Shown here in pieces: positions 43,040-53,589 of a stretch of 64,000 nucleotides of DNA. The stretch comes from Isochrysis galbana. Taxonomy: Eukaryota > Haptophyta > Isochrysidales > Isochrysidaceae. The stretch covers positions 5,288,632 to 5,352,631 of the forward strand of contig CM030937.1 of the NCBI GenBank assembly GCA_018136815.1, given 5' to 3'. The notes beneath the pieces were generated by a model. That model saw only the letters and a program-made list of their open reading frames with translations. It did not search any database and was not told the DNA's origin. A program made the position numbers and the translations under genes. Position 1 is the first letter of the stretch, and the number at the start of each line of letters is the position of its first letter.

Positions 43040-44345
43040 GGAGATACGCCGCTCGCGACTCACAAGAGAAGGAGCGCACTCCCACAGCCCCTATGGCACA
43101 ACCCGCACGAACCACCGCCGATCACGCGCGCTGAGTGGATTAGCCTATGGGAATCCCTTCAAGCGCAGGTCGCGCACAACGTCTACGAAGACGAAAACTT
43201 TTCAGAGCCACACACGCGAGAAGAGTGCGCACAGCATACGTAGAGCACCTCCCCGAGACCCGAGACCTTTGACCTTTGTCCACGAGGGGAGCAGCAAAAT
43301 AAACAAGATGGAATTGCCTAACCTCGTGGGAGCGCGTAGTACAACACGCCTCGCGCCTCCTCGACAAAGCGAGGGAGACCCCGCCACCGGAACCGGCCCC
43401 CGCTGCAGCACGATCGGAAGAGCCTAGCGACACAACATCGACAGAAGACCCACCTAGAGAAACCAGGGTCATCCGAAAGCGACACTTACATCACTAGAAT
43501 GAATAACATTTGGATCTACACGAACACCAACTACCTAGGCGAAATAGCAGACACCACCGAGGTAGCGCAACCGGGCGAGGAGAGACATTGCCGCCCTCCC
43601 ACTAAATGGGAAAACGGACTGAAAGGTCCGAAACACCTAGAATACCCGCTAGTGGACGAGTACACACTCAATCAACGGGAAGAAACAACTAGACCAAATC
43701 ACCGTGTCCGACATAACGCGAGAACTTACTGAGAACGGCCCCTGCGCTAAGCCTCAGCCGGCGCGAAAAGTGTGGGCTCGAAAGCTAGACTTAACCCACG
43801 ACGAGTGGAAACACGTGGCGAAACTCTACACCCAGACCCCCTGCTAAAACACGACAGACAAACGACCCGCACGCTTCAAACACATCCCCCACAAAAGGCT
43901 CGGCACACGCAACCAATTCACAGCGGCGATCACCGCAAAATGTAGACTTTGCGGAAAACACCGCGAAAACTCGACGCACCTAGCGAGGTGCCCCTCAACA
44001 CATCAGATCTTCCACACAATAGAGAGCCGTGGCGGGGTACACTCCAACAAGGGATAGATCGACAGCTCAAACAAAAAATCAAAGATCAAAGACAGATTAT
44101 TCGCATACCCGAACTCACCAACGCCCGATAGCCTCAAACTCAAAGCCCTTTTTCTCATAGCATGGAGGTACATAATAGGCGACTTCTACAAAGTAGAATT
44201 CGAAAACTACACCTTTCACCACGTGCCGGTCATCGAAAGAGAAAGAGTTTTGGACAGATTCACTACGGTCCTCGTCAGAGGCCTTGACCCCCCGGACGGA
44301 AACTCGACTGCACGCACAAACAAAGTTTCCCAGGGGACCGAAGTA
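43040..44345 (+). pseudogene. Decayed non-LTR retrotransposon (LINE) 3' coding region
   Basis: The best-preserved part (43690–44330) parallels the uninterrupted copy at 48430–48955. Shared segments include ITVSDI(T/A)RE, (L/I)T(H/K)DEW, FKHI-x-H-(K/R)-R-(L/I)GTRN and a zinc-binding stretch CRLCGKHRENSTHLARCP, like the zf-RVT domain at the end of LINE reverse transcriptases, then KDRLFAYP and IAW(R/K)YII-x-DFY. This copy has stop codons after TPC and near 44056 and at least one frameshift, so it is not functional. Upstream (43090–43480) several broken frames (e.g. WISLWESLQAQVAHNVYEDE) probably belong to the same ORF. No YADD reverse-transcriptase core was located. Confidence 0.65.
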
Positions 44346-44650
44346 AAGTAGCGCCACGATATAATCCAACGGCTAGCACCTGAGGGGAGATCAGGGTCAC
44401 ACAAGGCACACGGGGGTGGTTCCTTAGGACCGGCGATACCTAATAAATATACGCGCGACATAACCTAAAAATGCTAGGGGCACGCAAGGAGGTAACCCAA
44501 GCGAGGGGCAAAGCAGGCGACAAAGGAGGCGAGGGCGAAGAAGGCGCAGGGGAGGTAGCGAGATTCTCCAACGGTGACTAGCCTACAAGGAGGGGGCACA
44601 GAAACGTAGACGACCTCTAAAACAAAAGGGTCGATCGCGGATGCGACACG
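44337..44650. repeat. Retroelement-linked repeat, second copy
   Basis: Matches 28652–28990 (about 85–90% by eye with short indels). It is contiguous with the LINE relic on its left and is followed by an AACTAAGTAGTAGTATAAAC-type end at about 44665–44684. Confidence 0.75.
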
Positions 44651-44954
44651 CCTCCCCCATGTGAACTAAGTAGTAGTATAAACTTAGTTGCCGGGCATCA
44701 AAATTAAGCTGCATAAACGGAGATTGGCATATGCGGCTAGCATCAGCTTAGGCTTAGGCCGCAACCAACACACGTCCAACGAGCGTAAGCACGTTCGCCT
44801 TGTTTGTGGGAGGCCTTTCTTGGGTAGGGCTAGCTGTCTCAGTTGTCAACATGAGTCGCGCGCGTATCGTGTGTAGCTGCGCGCATTGTGTGTAGCTGCG
44901 CGTGCAGCTTGCTACTCGCGCGCTATGCGCAACCTCAAAGCTACCAAATTTCAC

Positions 44955-47897
44955 CTATCCGTATCGAGGAGCCACGACGAGCTCCCCTCGCACAACGAGC
45001 TTTGGAGCCGTGGTGGCCGCTGCTAGGTGTGGGCACACGTGAGGCGTGATGAGCAGACGCCCCTTACGTGGAGAAACGCTCACGATAGCCTTGCGCTCTC
45101 CTGGGGCTACACCTCCTGCATGTGCGAGGCAAGCATCGCCTTCTCGCGTGCTCAGCAGAACTGTTTCTCCACCGGTGTCGCTCTCACTCAAGTAGAGCAG
45201 GAAAGTGTGAGTCGTGCGTTCGCCATTGCGGAGCGTCCGGCTCAAGTCAACATGGGCGGGGAGCGATCCGCCCGCCGAGGTGTAGTGGAGAAATCGAACG
45301 AGCGGTGCAACCTTGCAGCGCCAAGCTTTCCACGGGAGGTGCTCCATTGCTGCTGTCGTAGCACTCTGGACAGCATCAATTGCCGATCCCTCAGACGACG
45401 AGTTGGCTTCGACGGTGCCTTGAAAAACATTGGACGCAAATGCAACCAGCGGGATGGCTTCTTGCACGGCTCTCTCGACCCGGCTTGCGATCCATCGCTC
45501 CGAGTCGGCAAAGTAGGAACGGTCGATGGGTGACGGCTTGTCTTTCGGCGCTATCGGAAGAGACGCATGCAAGACCCGGAGTGCGTCAATCTCGCTGGCG
45601 GAGAGGGCATCCTCAATGACAACACTCCCAACACCCGGATGCGACGGCAGTCGCGCAGGCAGAGGCCCCTGAGCCGCCACACCCGCGGGGAGAGGCGTGC
45701 CACGGGCGTTGTCGGAGCAGCCGTCCGGCGTTGCGCTCGCTCCAATCAGCAAGGTGGGCGGCCGCATAGCATGCGGAGCTCGCGCGGTTTCCATTAACAC
45801 CTGCCCCTCATGTGCGATTCCCCCTCTGTTTACTCTCATCTCTACCGATTCGGTCGCAGCTGTGGAAGCTGCATGTGGTCCAAGTGCCGCCTCAGCCTTG
45901 GTTAAGATGCCTGCTACCTCTGTGTGGCCGCCGGCGAGGGCTGCAGCACGGGGTGTGCACCCACCATTCGCCGAACACACCGCTGAGGCCCCATGATTCA
46001 GCAACAGTTCGACTCCACGAGTGCATCCATTCTCTGCTGCTAGGTAAAGCGCCGAGCGGCCGTACTCATCTCGCGAGTCGATCACCTGGCTGGCGCAGAT
46101 GGAGCCTATGCGTGCACCAGCCACGTTGCCGCTCACTAAGTTGCTCTGCACATCGCATATAGACTCGGGTACGACGGACGCTGCGTAGGTAGCGCCCCGC
46201 ATGACTTGCTGACGCACTTTAGGTGTGCTCATCTCTCGCCGCGTCAGTCGAAGCTTCGGCGCCATCCGGTCTATGTTGGTCAGATGTTCGATTGCAGCTT
46301 CGAGTGCTTCAATATCTGCAGACGCTGCCGCAGTACGCAGCGCCTCCGCCTCGACGCGCCGAGTGGCCACGCCGGCGTCGATCTCACGCAACATCTCGGC
46401 GTAGGCATAGCGCGAGGCCTCAACCGCCACGCGGCAAATTTGCCGAGGCGGCGACGGCGACAAAGCTGATCGATAGTCTAGGGCCTCGGCGGCGGCGGGT
46501 TTGAATGCGAGCGAGGCGAGCCAAATCGCATGAGCCGGCACTGCCGGCGTGGAGCAGGGCGACGAGCCGTTGGCCACACGCTGAATGTACGCCTCACCTT
46601 CTGCTCCACGCATGACCGCCACCAACACCCCTGCCATTTTCCGCACTTGTCTAGAGGCAAAGTCGGCGGCGGAGAAATGGACGACACACCAATCACGTTC
46701 AATCCAATCGCAAGCCCCGAGTCCATCACGACCACCTTCATCCACGTCGGTTCCTGAACGCCCACTTGTAGCTCGCTCACAATCTTGATCCTTATTGCGT
46801 TGCACACCAATGATCGAACCGTCGCCACCGTTCCCTTCAAGAATTTCGTCGCCTTGCTCGCTACTGTCGGCAGCCACATCGGCCTCCAGCGTCGACCAGC
46901 ACCGCAGCATCTTCCGATGCTTGGCGCGCTTGGGCTCGCACTTTGGCCCCACAAGATTGCGAAAGTCGGTAACCTGCCCAAACTGCCGAAGGATCGCACG
47001 GATGCGCCTGTGCACAGCCAACTTTGCCTCCGCCTCGTCTGCTAGGACTGCCGATATCCGGGTCCCACGCCATGATAATCCATTGAGGCAGGCGACAGCA
47101 CGGCGCTCCTTGATTGTTGGCCCAGCACCATGTTGGCGTTCTTCACCGTCCGCTAGCTCCACGTCGGCATTTCCACCATTCATGCGAATCTGAACGTATG
47201 CGTCACCGAGCCCTTGGTCGCGCAGCAGCACTTGAAGCTCGGCACTTGTGCAGTCATGTGGAAGGCCGCCGAGCCAGAACCCACGAGAGATCGCGCCACG
47301 TGCGCGGAGCACCGACTTCTCCGCCTCAGAGAATAGAGCACCATAGGGAACGATGACGGCGTAAACAATCTTGCGCACCTCTCGGCCGATGGTGGCCAAG
47401 GCGGTGCAGCGAGGATCACCTACTGGCAAGAGCAAGGGTGCCTCCCGCAGCCAAAGGTGTGGGCTCTCTCGTGCAAGCTCACGTGCAAGAGCATCGACTG
47501 CGCCAATAGGCGGTCGAGATAGCCCGAGCACCACCATGTTTACGACAGCACTGGTGCCCTTCTCTGTGAATAAGGCCTGCGTGACATTCTTGACGCTTGC
47601 CTCACCGAACGCGCGCACGGCGGCGTCAACAACGGCCGCCTCGACTGTGCGGCGTTCTCGTTGGATCGAGGTGACGTCACACGCAGCCGCGCTCAGAACA
47701 AGACCTGAGCTCCCATGGAAACTCTGGCCCATGTACCCTAGCTCGAGCACTAGCCGGTGGCTGATGGCATCGGCTGCACCGCCGGCACGCGCGGCAGGGT
47801 CACATGAGGCGCTCAGGTGGCGGAAGAGCTGGTTGCGTGAAGCAAAGGACTGGGCGCAGTGCGAGCAGACGTGTGGCACGTCTGCACCAGGAGCCAT
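44955..47897 (-). CDS. Zinc finger–TruA-like–RRM-like–ankyrin–2OG oxygenase fusion
   Basis: A continuous single-exon frame of 980 residues, started at MAPGADVPHVCSHC because upstream codons are only a CT microsatellite. A C2H2 finger lies at about 9–28. A TruA-type pseudouridine synthase scaffold is split between about 46–165 (LELGYMGQSFHGS, then FTEKGTSAVVNMVV) and 305–500 (DFRNLV, VHFSAADFASRQVRKMAGVL). Between them, about 200–290, is an RRM-like insert (RGFWLGGLPHDCTSAELQVL). Two ankyrin repeats lie near 610–665 (GRSALYLAAENG). About 785–975 is a 2-oxoglutarate/Fe(II) oxygenase with HVD near 882, a distal His in ITPHVCPHLA and following Lys/Arg residues. Where TruA enzymes have R-T-D with the catalytic Asp, this reads F-T-E, so synthase activity is probably lost. 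RNA-linked hydroxylation is inferred. Confidence 0.8.
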   Translation of the reverse strand: MAPGADVPHVCSHCAQSFASRNQLFRHLSASCDPAARAGGAADAISHRLVLELGYMGQSFHGSSGLVLSAAACDVTSIQRERRTVEAAVVDAAVRAFGEASVKNVTQALFTEKGTSAVVNMVVLGLSRPPIGAVDALARELARESPHLWLREAPLLLPVGDPRCTALATIGREVRKIVYAVIVPYGALFSEAEKSVLRARGAISRGFWLGGLPHDCTSAELQVLLRDQGLGDAYVQIRMNGGNADVELADGEERQHGAGPTIKERRAVACLNGLSWRGTRISAVLADEAEAKLAVHRRIRAILRQFGQVTDFRNLVGPKCEPKRAKHRKMLRCWSTLEADVAADSSEQGDEILEGNGGDGSIIGVQRNKDQDCERATSGRSGTDVDEGGRDGLGACDWIERDWCVVHFSAADFASRQVRKMAGVLVAVMRGAEGEAYIQRVANGSSPCSTPAVPAHAIWLASLAFKPAAAEALDYRSALSPSPPRQICRVAVEASRYAYAEMLREIDAGVATRRVEAEALRTAAASADIEALEAAIEHLTNIDRMAPKLRLTRREMSTPKVRQQVMRGATYAASVVPESICDVQSNLVSGNVAGARIGSICASQVIDSRDEYGRSALYLAAENGCTRGVELLLNHGASAVCSANGGCTPRAAALAGGHTEVAGILTKAEAALGPHAASTAATESVEMRVNRGGIAHEGQVLMETARAPHAMRPPTLLIGASATPDGCSDNARGTPLPAGVAAQGPLPARLPSHPGVGSVVIEDALSASEIDALRVLHASLPIAPKDKPSPIDRSYFADSERWIASRVERAVQEAIPLVAFASNVFQGTVEANSSSEGSAIDAVQSATTAAMEHLPWKAWRCKVAPLVRFLHYTSAGGSLPAHVDLSRTLRNGERTTHTFLLYLSESDTGGETVLLSTREGDACLAHAGGVAPGERKAIVSVSPRKGRLLITPHVCPHLAAATTAPKLVVRGELVVAPRYG

Positions 47898-48101
47898 CCC
47901 GGCGAGCGGGAGGGAGGGAGGGAGGGAGAGGAGAGGGAGAGAGAGGGAGAGAGAGAAGCGAGGCGGAGAGCGGAGGCAACTCTTCTGCAAAAGAGGGGCC
48001 GCGTCCCGATTCGGGGCCTCTGTCTATGTTTACTCTATTCAAAATTGTAACCCTGGATACGAAAATAAACTGGAAAGGGGGAGCTGGCTAGTCAGAATAC
48101 T

Positions 48102-48164
48102 TTACTCTAGAGTAGAGTAAAGTACAGAAGACCAGAAGATAAAGTACTCTACTCTAGAGTAGAG
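48102..48164. promoter_or_regulatory. Paired TACTCTAGAGTA palindromes
   Basis: TTACTCTAGAGTAGAGTAA (48102–48120) and AGTACTCTACTCTAGAGTAG (48143–48162) lie 205–265 bases upstream of the TruA/2OG gene start. They match the box seen upstream of other genes and are themselves palindromic. A promoter role is inferred. Confidence 0.4.
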
Positions 48165-48429
48165 GGCTCAGGAGTCAAAAGGTCGCGTTCCATCGAATAT
48201 GGGACGCACTCGACATGAGCCATCGAATGTCCATAGTTTTCTTCTATATTTAGATTAAGGTAGGACTAGTAGTTTCATTTTCATAGTCATAGTAATCTCT
48301 AATCTCTACAAGCTACAAGAAATCCGCACGGTATGGTCTAAAAACGGCATCTGAGTATAATATCGATTTCAATGTATCATATCCCGAGTAATGTAATAAC
48401 AATAACAATATCAATATACACGTCGCCCC
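48165..48429. other. Spacer, AT-rich
   Basis: Nothing recognised; it leads into the LINE copy. Confidence 0.4.
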
Positions 48430-49540
48430 CCTGGCTCTAGACGCGATCACCGTCTCCGACATCGCCAGGGAAGCGACTAAAACGACCAGAAAAAACGTCT
48501 CGCAAGCGGCGAGGTCCGCATGGGAGAATAGACTAAACATCACGAAAGATGAATGGATACATATAGCTAGACTATATGCAATGCCGCTGCTAAAACACAC
48601 GGACAAACACCTACACTTTAAGCATATTACTCACAGAAGGATCGGCACTAGGAACAGATTCCCAAATAGCCTAACGACTAAATGCAGACTATGCCGAGAC
48701 CACAAAGAGGGATCGTGTCATCTAGCATGGTGCCCCGAGACAAAAAAGATATTCGAAACCATAGACGCCCTGGCAAAGCACACGCCTCCTCCTAAGAGAT
48801 CGAGTGCGCAAATAATCAAAGACAGACTCTTCGCATACCCCGGCATGACCACCCCCGACAGCCTCAAAGCGCTCTATATAATAGCATGGAAATACATAAT
48901 AAAAGACTTCTATAGAGTTGACTTCGTACAACTACCACTACATACCAGTCCTTGAAGCCACTCTAATAAATAAGGTTTGCCACCTTAGTTCGAGGCAAGA
49001 CCTCACCGGACCCCCACAACTCCATGCGCACATATAAGGCCGCCCAGGGCAGAAAACCGAAGATCAAAAAAACGATAGAACTCAGCACCCCTATATTTGT
49101 CGAAGACGAGAAAGGCAAGCTACACCTCAGCGAGGAATTCGGCCTCGTAGCGAAAGCTCTCGGCTTAGCCGAGAGACTCGCATGAAGCGACGCGTCACCC
49201 CGCTCCGACCGACAGCTCGGATGGACGACCGTCCATGACCACGGACACGCTGAGCGAACGCTCGTACGTATAAATACGAAGACGCCCGGCAACAACTACT
49301 GTATAGACAGGTCACCCATCAAAACAGGAGGAAGGAGAGAACCTACCGATGGGGACAGGTGCACCCCGCCTAGCTCGAAACCCCCGCACGACCCGGGCCC
49401 CTAAGTAGAGCACGAGGGGAGTTGCCGCAAGGCAGGGAGTGGGGGAGTGGGTAGAAAAAGGGCGAGGCTTCGTGAGCGTCTTCCAGTGCCACGAGCGAGG
49501 CGAGAATATTAAAAGGTTTTTTTTTACACGTCGCCCCCCT
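48430..49540 (+). mobile_element. LINE 3' end with zinc-knuckle ORF and T-run tail
   Basis: 48430–48955 is uninterrupted and reads ITVSDIAREATKTTRKNVSQ, then FKHITHRRIGTRNRF, a CRLCRDHKEGSCHLAWCP zinc-binding motif (C-x2-C-x7-H-x4-C) and KDRLFAYPGMTTPDSLKAL. The zinc motif is like zf-RVT at the C end of LINE polyproteins. A frameshifted continuation ends at about 49185 with ELSTPIF...AERLA and a stop. A 3' tail (49395–49540) with GTAGAGCACGAGGGGAG and GAGAATATTAAAAGG runs into a stretch of nine T. The 5' part and the reverse transcriptase core are missing, as expected for 5'-truncated insertions. Confidence 0.65.
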
Positions 49541-50165
49541 GCGCGGCAAACGACCGTCGGTCGGATACCATATAATTGTCAGACGGGAAGCCGGAACCAT
49601 AGAATATAAAATGTGACGCGGGTTTGTAATTTTTGCAAAGAGTTCTTCAATAGCTAACGAATTTGAAGATTGAATAGCTAGCAAAGAAAAAGGAAAAGGA
49701 AGAAGAGAGAGTGTGCACACATTGTGTATGTCATTCATAGTACGTAGAGCCATGCTTTGCATACGCACACACACAGATACGCAACACTATCCACAGCACG
49801 CCACAACTACCCAAACACCTCAACCACATCCTCGCCACAATGTACAATGTCTGCTGCGTCGTCTCGTTCGCCCTCGCCCACGTCCCTCCACCCGCCTCCA
49901 CCCATGGAGGTGGTGGTGGGAGCCCGCCATTCACTTTTCCCTCGCCCCTCTCGCCGTTTCTCTTCCCTCCTCATCGCCCTCCGGCCCTAGGTCGGAGCGC
50001 GATTCGTCAAATGTGCCACAATTCGCCCATGGGGTGACACATACATGAGTTGAGGACAACTCGGGTGAAAGAGTCCTGCACATGCTGTTTAGGAGCTTAA
50101 GATTGTCCATGACCAGCTCTCGATCACTCCAGCGCACCAGCTGGAGAATTTGCGCGACAGACCAT
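49541..50165. other. Intergenic, no gene supported
   Basis: About 625 bases. The right part is probably the 3' untranslated region of the ASCC2 gene. A frame at 49840–50037 is Pro/Ser-rich without motifs. Confidence 0.5.
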
Positions 50166-52925
50166 CTATGATTCTCGATACTTGCGTGCGGCTTGCTGTC
50201 GTCGCTCCCTCCCCTTATTCTGCTCCTTTCGTTCTCGCTGCCGTGCAACTTGCTCTTTTGTGAGGGGGCCGCCCGCTCTCGGGCCGCCGCCCTGTCCACC
50301 TCGCCCGCCCCGCCCACCGCGTCCAGGAGCGACAGGTGGTCGCCGACCGCCACCTTCACTCAGGTCAGCGTTGTCAGGTGCTTCGCTGCCAGCATACGGA
50401 CCAAAATCGCCTGCCTCGTGCCAGAACTCCCCAGTTTCCTCGTCGTAATGGAGAGCCTGCACTGCCGCATATCCAGAGGTGTCGGCGCTCGCGAGGGCTC
50501 CCTTGGGCACTTTTTTCCCGCGCTTCTCGAGCCTCTTAGCAAGGAGAGCGGCCGATGCGAGGAGCCGATCGCGGTGACGTGGGGCAATCTTCAGCTTGTC
50601 GAGGTCCGTTGCCGTCAAGGCTGCAGCAAGTTCCAGCCGAACCATCCCATGCGAGCGCATTGCTGCTTCATACTGCGAAAGCCCGAGGGCACGAAGCCAT
50701 TCGAGCGATGTGTGGGGTAGGGGGGCAGAAGTGTCGCCCTCGGCATCCGCGTCGATTTCACTCTCGTCCTTGGCCCCGCTACTGGCACTCGTGTTCATTT
50801 CGCTGCGTATGTGGCGCCGCGTCCACTCAACAGCAGCGGCCTCGATGTCGTCAGCGGATTCATCGATCGCGCGAATGCCGGGGCCCGAGCTAAGCAGGTC
50901 AAATGAGTCATCGAATTCGTCGTCGTACGGATCCATCCCCGCGTTGCCCTCCTCCGTGCCGGCGCCTCTTCGTCCACCAGCACTTCCATCGACTGCGCGC
51001 TGCCCAACGGTGGTAAAGCTCGCAGCCTTTCGCGCGACGGGCTTCTGGAGTCCCAGCGGCTGCAACTGCGGGCCTCCGGATGTGCGAGCAAATATGGAAT
51101 TCCCGCCCCCTCCCGCCGATGCGGAGGGCGTGGCCCGTGGCGCACGAGCTGGAGCCGGTACAGGAGGAGGCCGAGCAGCAGAGCCCTCGGCACGCAATGC
51201 CTCAGGCAGGGAGTCCGGCTCGAGCAAAGCGCTCACCACGGTGCCCACATCTCCTTGGTAGAAGACGAGAGCTGCACGCACCAGATCCGCGTCCACATCG
51301 GGAAGCATCTCGCACACCTGCGCCACCGCCGCCTCATCCTCGCCTCCTCCGCCTCTTTCACCGTTTGCACTGCTATTGACATTCATCTGTGTCGGTTGGG
51401 CGGCCCGCGGGGCAGTGACACTGGCTAAAACATGAGTGCGAGCGGGACTGCGTTGCGGCGAGCCTTTCGGCCCATCGATGACTTGGAACGGTGTTGCAAT
51501 CTCCTTCAGCCTGCGTGACTGTGAGATGGCCGCCGCGCCTCCCCTTCGCTCGCACGCAATGGCCAAGTCGCGCAATTCAGCATCGAACGAGCACACGCGA
51601 AGGAGCTGTTGCAGCAGGCTTCCGGCCCCTCCATGCAACGCAGTCGAGCGCAGCCCTCCTGCTATCATCGCACGTGTTGCTATGGGGTCCAATGGAACAT
51701 TTGCACGTGCATACAAATCGGAAGTTAGCACAAGCCGGGATCGCGGGTCGGCTAATTGCTCGAAGGCGGCGAGCAGCGTATCCCATTGGCGTGCGGTGGT
51801 GGCGGACGAGGCCGAGCGCTGCGGTGGCCCCCGCGATGTCTCTGGTGAACGGGGCGGCATGCCGGCTGCTGCGGATTGATTGGTGCCACTAGCAACATCA
51901 GTAATGGGCTCGATTAGCAGGCGATGCAGGATCAGTTGCGCTCCGCGCAAAAGATGAGCCGATACGGAGTTGAGCGTCCGCCTTGCAGGCACGCCCTTTG
52001 GAAGGGCTGCACGCAAGCACGGCACCGCCGCTTCCGCTGCATACTGCATTGCCGTGAGCAGCCCCCGAGTGCCAAGGATGCCGCCCCCCTCGCATCGCTC
52101 AAGGACATCCCGCAGCTCATGCGCGCCTGCCGCATAGAAGAGAGCATGCAATGTGCCCGAAGCGTCAAGCAACCAGCTCGCAAGCCGCGTTGCGGCCTCC
52201 ACATCAATCGACGCTGCCTGCTCGACTGCAGATGGGAAGGGTAGTTGCCACACCTCCATCTTGCCCCCGCTGCTGCCACGCGCCACTTCCACGGCATCGC
52301 AACCACAACACTGGCACATAGCCTCAGCGAATGCTGTAAGCGCTTCGGCAAGATCGTCCGCGTAGCGCGGCTCAAGCAACAAGATGGACGAGAGGAGCCG
52401 CCGAGTCAGTGGGGCGTTGGACCATCCGAAGACTGCTATCGCGTCAAGTAGCTTGGGGGCATCAAGTATCCAATTGTCATACACGAGCTCACGCCATTTA
52501 CCCTCGTCCAGGAAGTCCGAGTCGCTCTCGCGAGGTGTTGCCAGCCGCAGCAATAGCAACAACACGCATTCGTACAGCCCACTCGCGTCCTCTGACCACG
52601 ACGCGCTCCCGCTCTCTGAGACGTCTAGCAGTGCAAACTCTCGTGGTGCAAAGCGCAGGAACGTGTCAACAAACTGCAGCAGCGAGGCATCGTGCAGCAG
52701 GAACGACCAGAAGACGTGAAGCGGCTGGCGCAGCAGCCGGCGAAGGCTGGCTTCAATAGCTGGCAGGGCCGCTTTCCACTCGATCGCAACCATGGCATTC
52801 TCAGCAGGTAGGAAGGGTGGGAGATCAAGCTGCGGCCTCGCCCAGTGTGGGTCGAGTGCGCCCACACGCTTCACCACGCCGGCGGCGTCGACCGCAACAC
52901 TGATCTCGTGGATCGAGTGTGCCAT
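50166..52925 (-). CDS. ASCC2: ASCC2 homologue with an added SAM domain
   Basis: A single-exon frame of 919 residues, started at MAHSIHEISVAV because the longer frame upstream is only Ser/Pro/Leu from a CT tract. The N-terminal about 280 residues match the ASCC2 helical domain: LPPFLPAENAMVAIEWK, LRRLLRQPLHVFWSFLLHD, FLRFAPREFALL, VYDNWILDAPKLLDAIAVFG. A CUE domain lies at about 530–575 (VCEMLPDVDADLVRAALVFY). About 668–680 has the acidic YDDEFDDSFD signature. A SAM-like domain follows at about 735–795 (SLEWLRALGLSQYEAAMRSH), and the tail is RGG-rich and basic. ASCC2 (yeast Cue3/Rqt3) binds K63-linked ubiquitin through its CUE domain, partners the ASCC3 helicase in splitting collided ribosomes, and serves in alkylation repair. 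The SAM domain is not usual for the family. Confidence 0.86.
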   Translation of the reverse strand: MAHSIHEISVAVDAAGVVKRVGALDPHWARPQLDLPPFLPAENAMVAIEWKAALPAIEASLRRLLRQPLHVFWSFLLHDASLLQFVDTFLRFAPREFALLDVSESGSASWSEDASGLYECVLLLLLRLATPRESDSDFLDEGKWRELVYDNWILDAPKLLDAIAVFGWSNAPLTRRLLSSILLLEPRYADDLAEALTAFAEAMCQCCGCDAVEVARGSSGGKMEVWQLPFPSAVEQAASIDVEAATRLASWLLDASGTLHALFYAAGAHELRDVLERCEGGGILGTRGLLTAMQYAAEAAVPCLRAALPKGVPARRTLNSVSAHLLRGAQLILHRLLIEPITDVASGTNQSAAAGMPPRSPETSRGPPQRSASSATTARQWDTLLAAFEQLADPRSRLVLTSDLYARANVPLDPIATRAMIAGGLRSTALHGGAGSLLQQLLRVCSFDAELRDLAIACERRGGAAAISQSRRLKEIATPFQVIDGPKGSPQRSPARTHVLASVTAPRAAQPTQMNVNSSANGERGGGGEDEAAVAQVCEMLPDVDADLVRAALVFYQGDVGTVVSALLEPDSLPEALRAEGSAARPPPVPAPARAPRATPSASAGGGGNSIFARTSGGPQLQPLGLQKPVARKAASFTTVGQRAVDGSAGGRRGAGTEEGNAGMDPYDDEFDDSFDLLSSGPGIRAIDESADDIEAAAVEWTRRHIRSEMNTSASSGAKDESEIDADAEGDTSAPLPHTSLEWLRALGLSQYEAAMRSHGMVRLELAAALTATDLDKLKIAPRHRDRLLASAALLAKRLEKRGKKVPKGALASADTSGYAAVQALHYDEETGEFWHEAGDFGPYAGSEAPDNADLSEGGGRRPPVAPGRGGRGGRGGQGGGPRAGGPLTKEQVARQRERKEQNKGRERRQQAARKYRES

Positions 52926-53589
52926 CGTAATAGCCGTCCGCCCGCCAGACGGCTCAAGCCAGCTATAGACCGAGGAGAGGGAGGCGGTGGAAGGAAAGCA
53001 GGCAAGGAACGGAGCGAGAGCCGCGACCACCGACGAAGGGAGAGGGGGGAGGAAGAGAGAGGGGGGGGAGGGGGGGGAGGAGAGAGAAGGCAGGGAGGAG
53101 AGAAAGAGAGGGAGAGAAGAAGAAGAAGACACGGAGAGAGAGCGCCGCCAGCGACGAGTCCAAGCCGCGAGCAAGACGATAGACCATTTACTACTACTCT
53201 AGTGGTAAGTTTAAGAGAAAGTATTCGCGGGCGGAGGCGGGGTAAGAATAGTACGTCCCGCTCTCGCTCCCAAGCCGTCGCCCCGCATCGCTCGGCTCGT
53301 GGATCCGTGCAGGGCCTCATGCAGGCTGCCCGTGGTCGGCGCGATGCGCTGGAAGCAGAAGCACCTCGAAGCGCGCGAAGCTCTCCTCCACGCTATCGGC
53401 GTAGAAACTCTGCCCACGCAGGACGCAAGTTGCACGCAAGTGGCAAGTGGCAAGTGGCGGCGCACCTGCTGCTCTAGCGTTGGACGCTCAAGTAACAAGC
53501 ACTCGGGCCGGCCTACTTCGTAAGTAAAGTAGTAGGAGAGAGAGAGGGAGACATGTAAGAGATAGATGGGAGACCATTTGTAACACCCC
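52926..53589. other. Upstream region of ASCC2
   Basis: It contains a purine-rich plus-strand tract (about 52975–53150) and the TACTACTACTC box at about 53188–53205. No gene is supported in the remaining GC-rich 53280–53540 stretch. Confidence 0.5.
53188..53205. promoter_or_regulatory. TACTACTACTCTAG box upstream of ASCC2
   Basis: TTACTACTACTCTAGTGG lies 263–280 bases upstream of the ASCC2 start and resembles the boxes near 48102 and 18921. Confidence 0.3.

Noticed and set aside
52926-53174. N-terminal extension of ASCC2
   Set aside because: It translates to Ser/Pro/Leu from a CT tract; conserved sequence begins at the Met at 52925.
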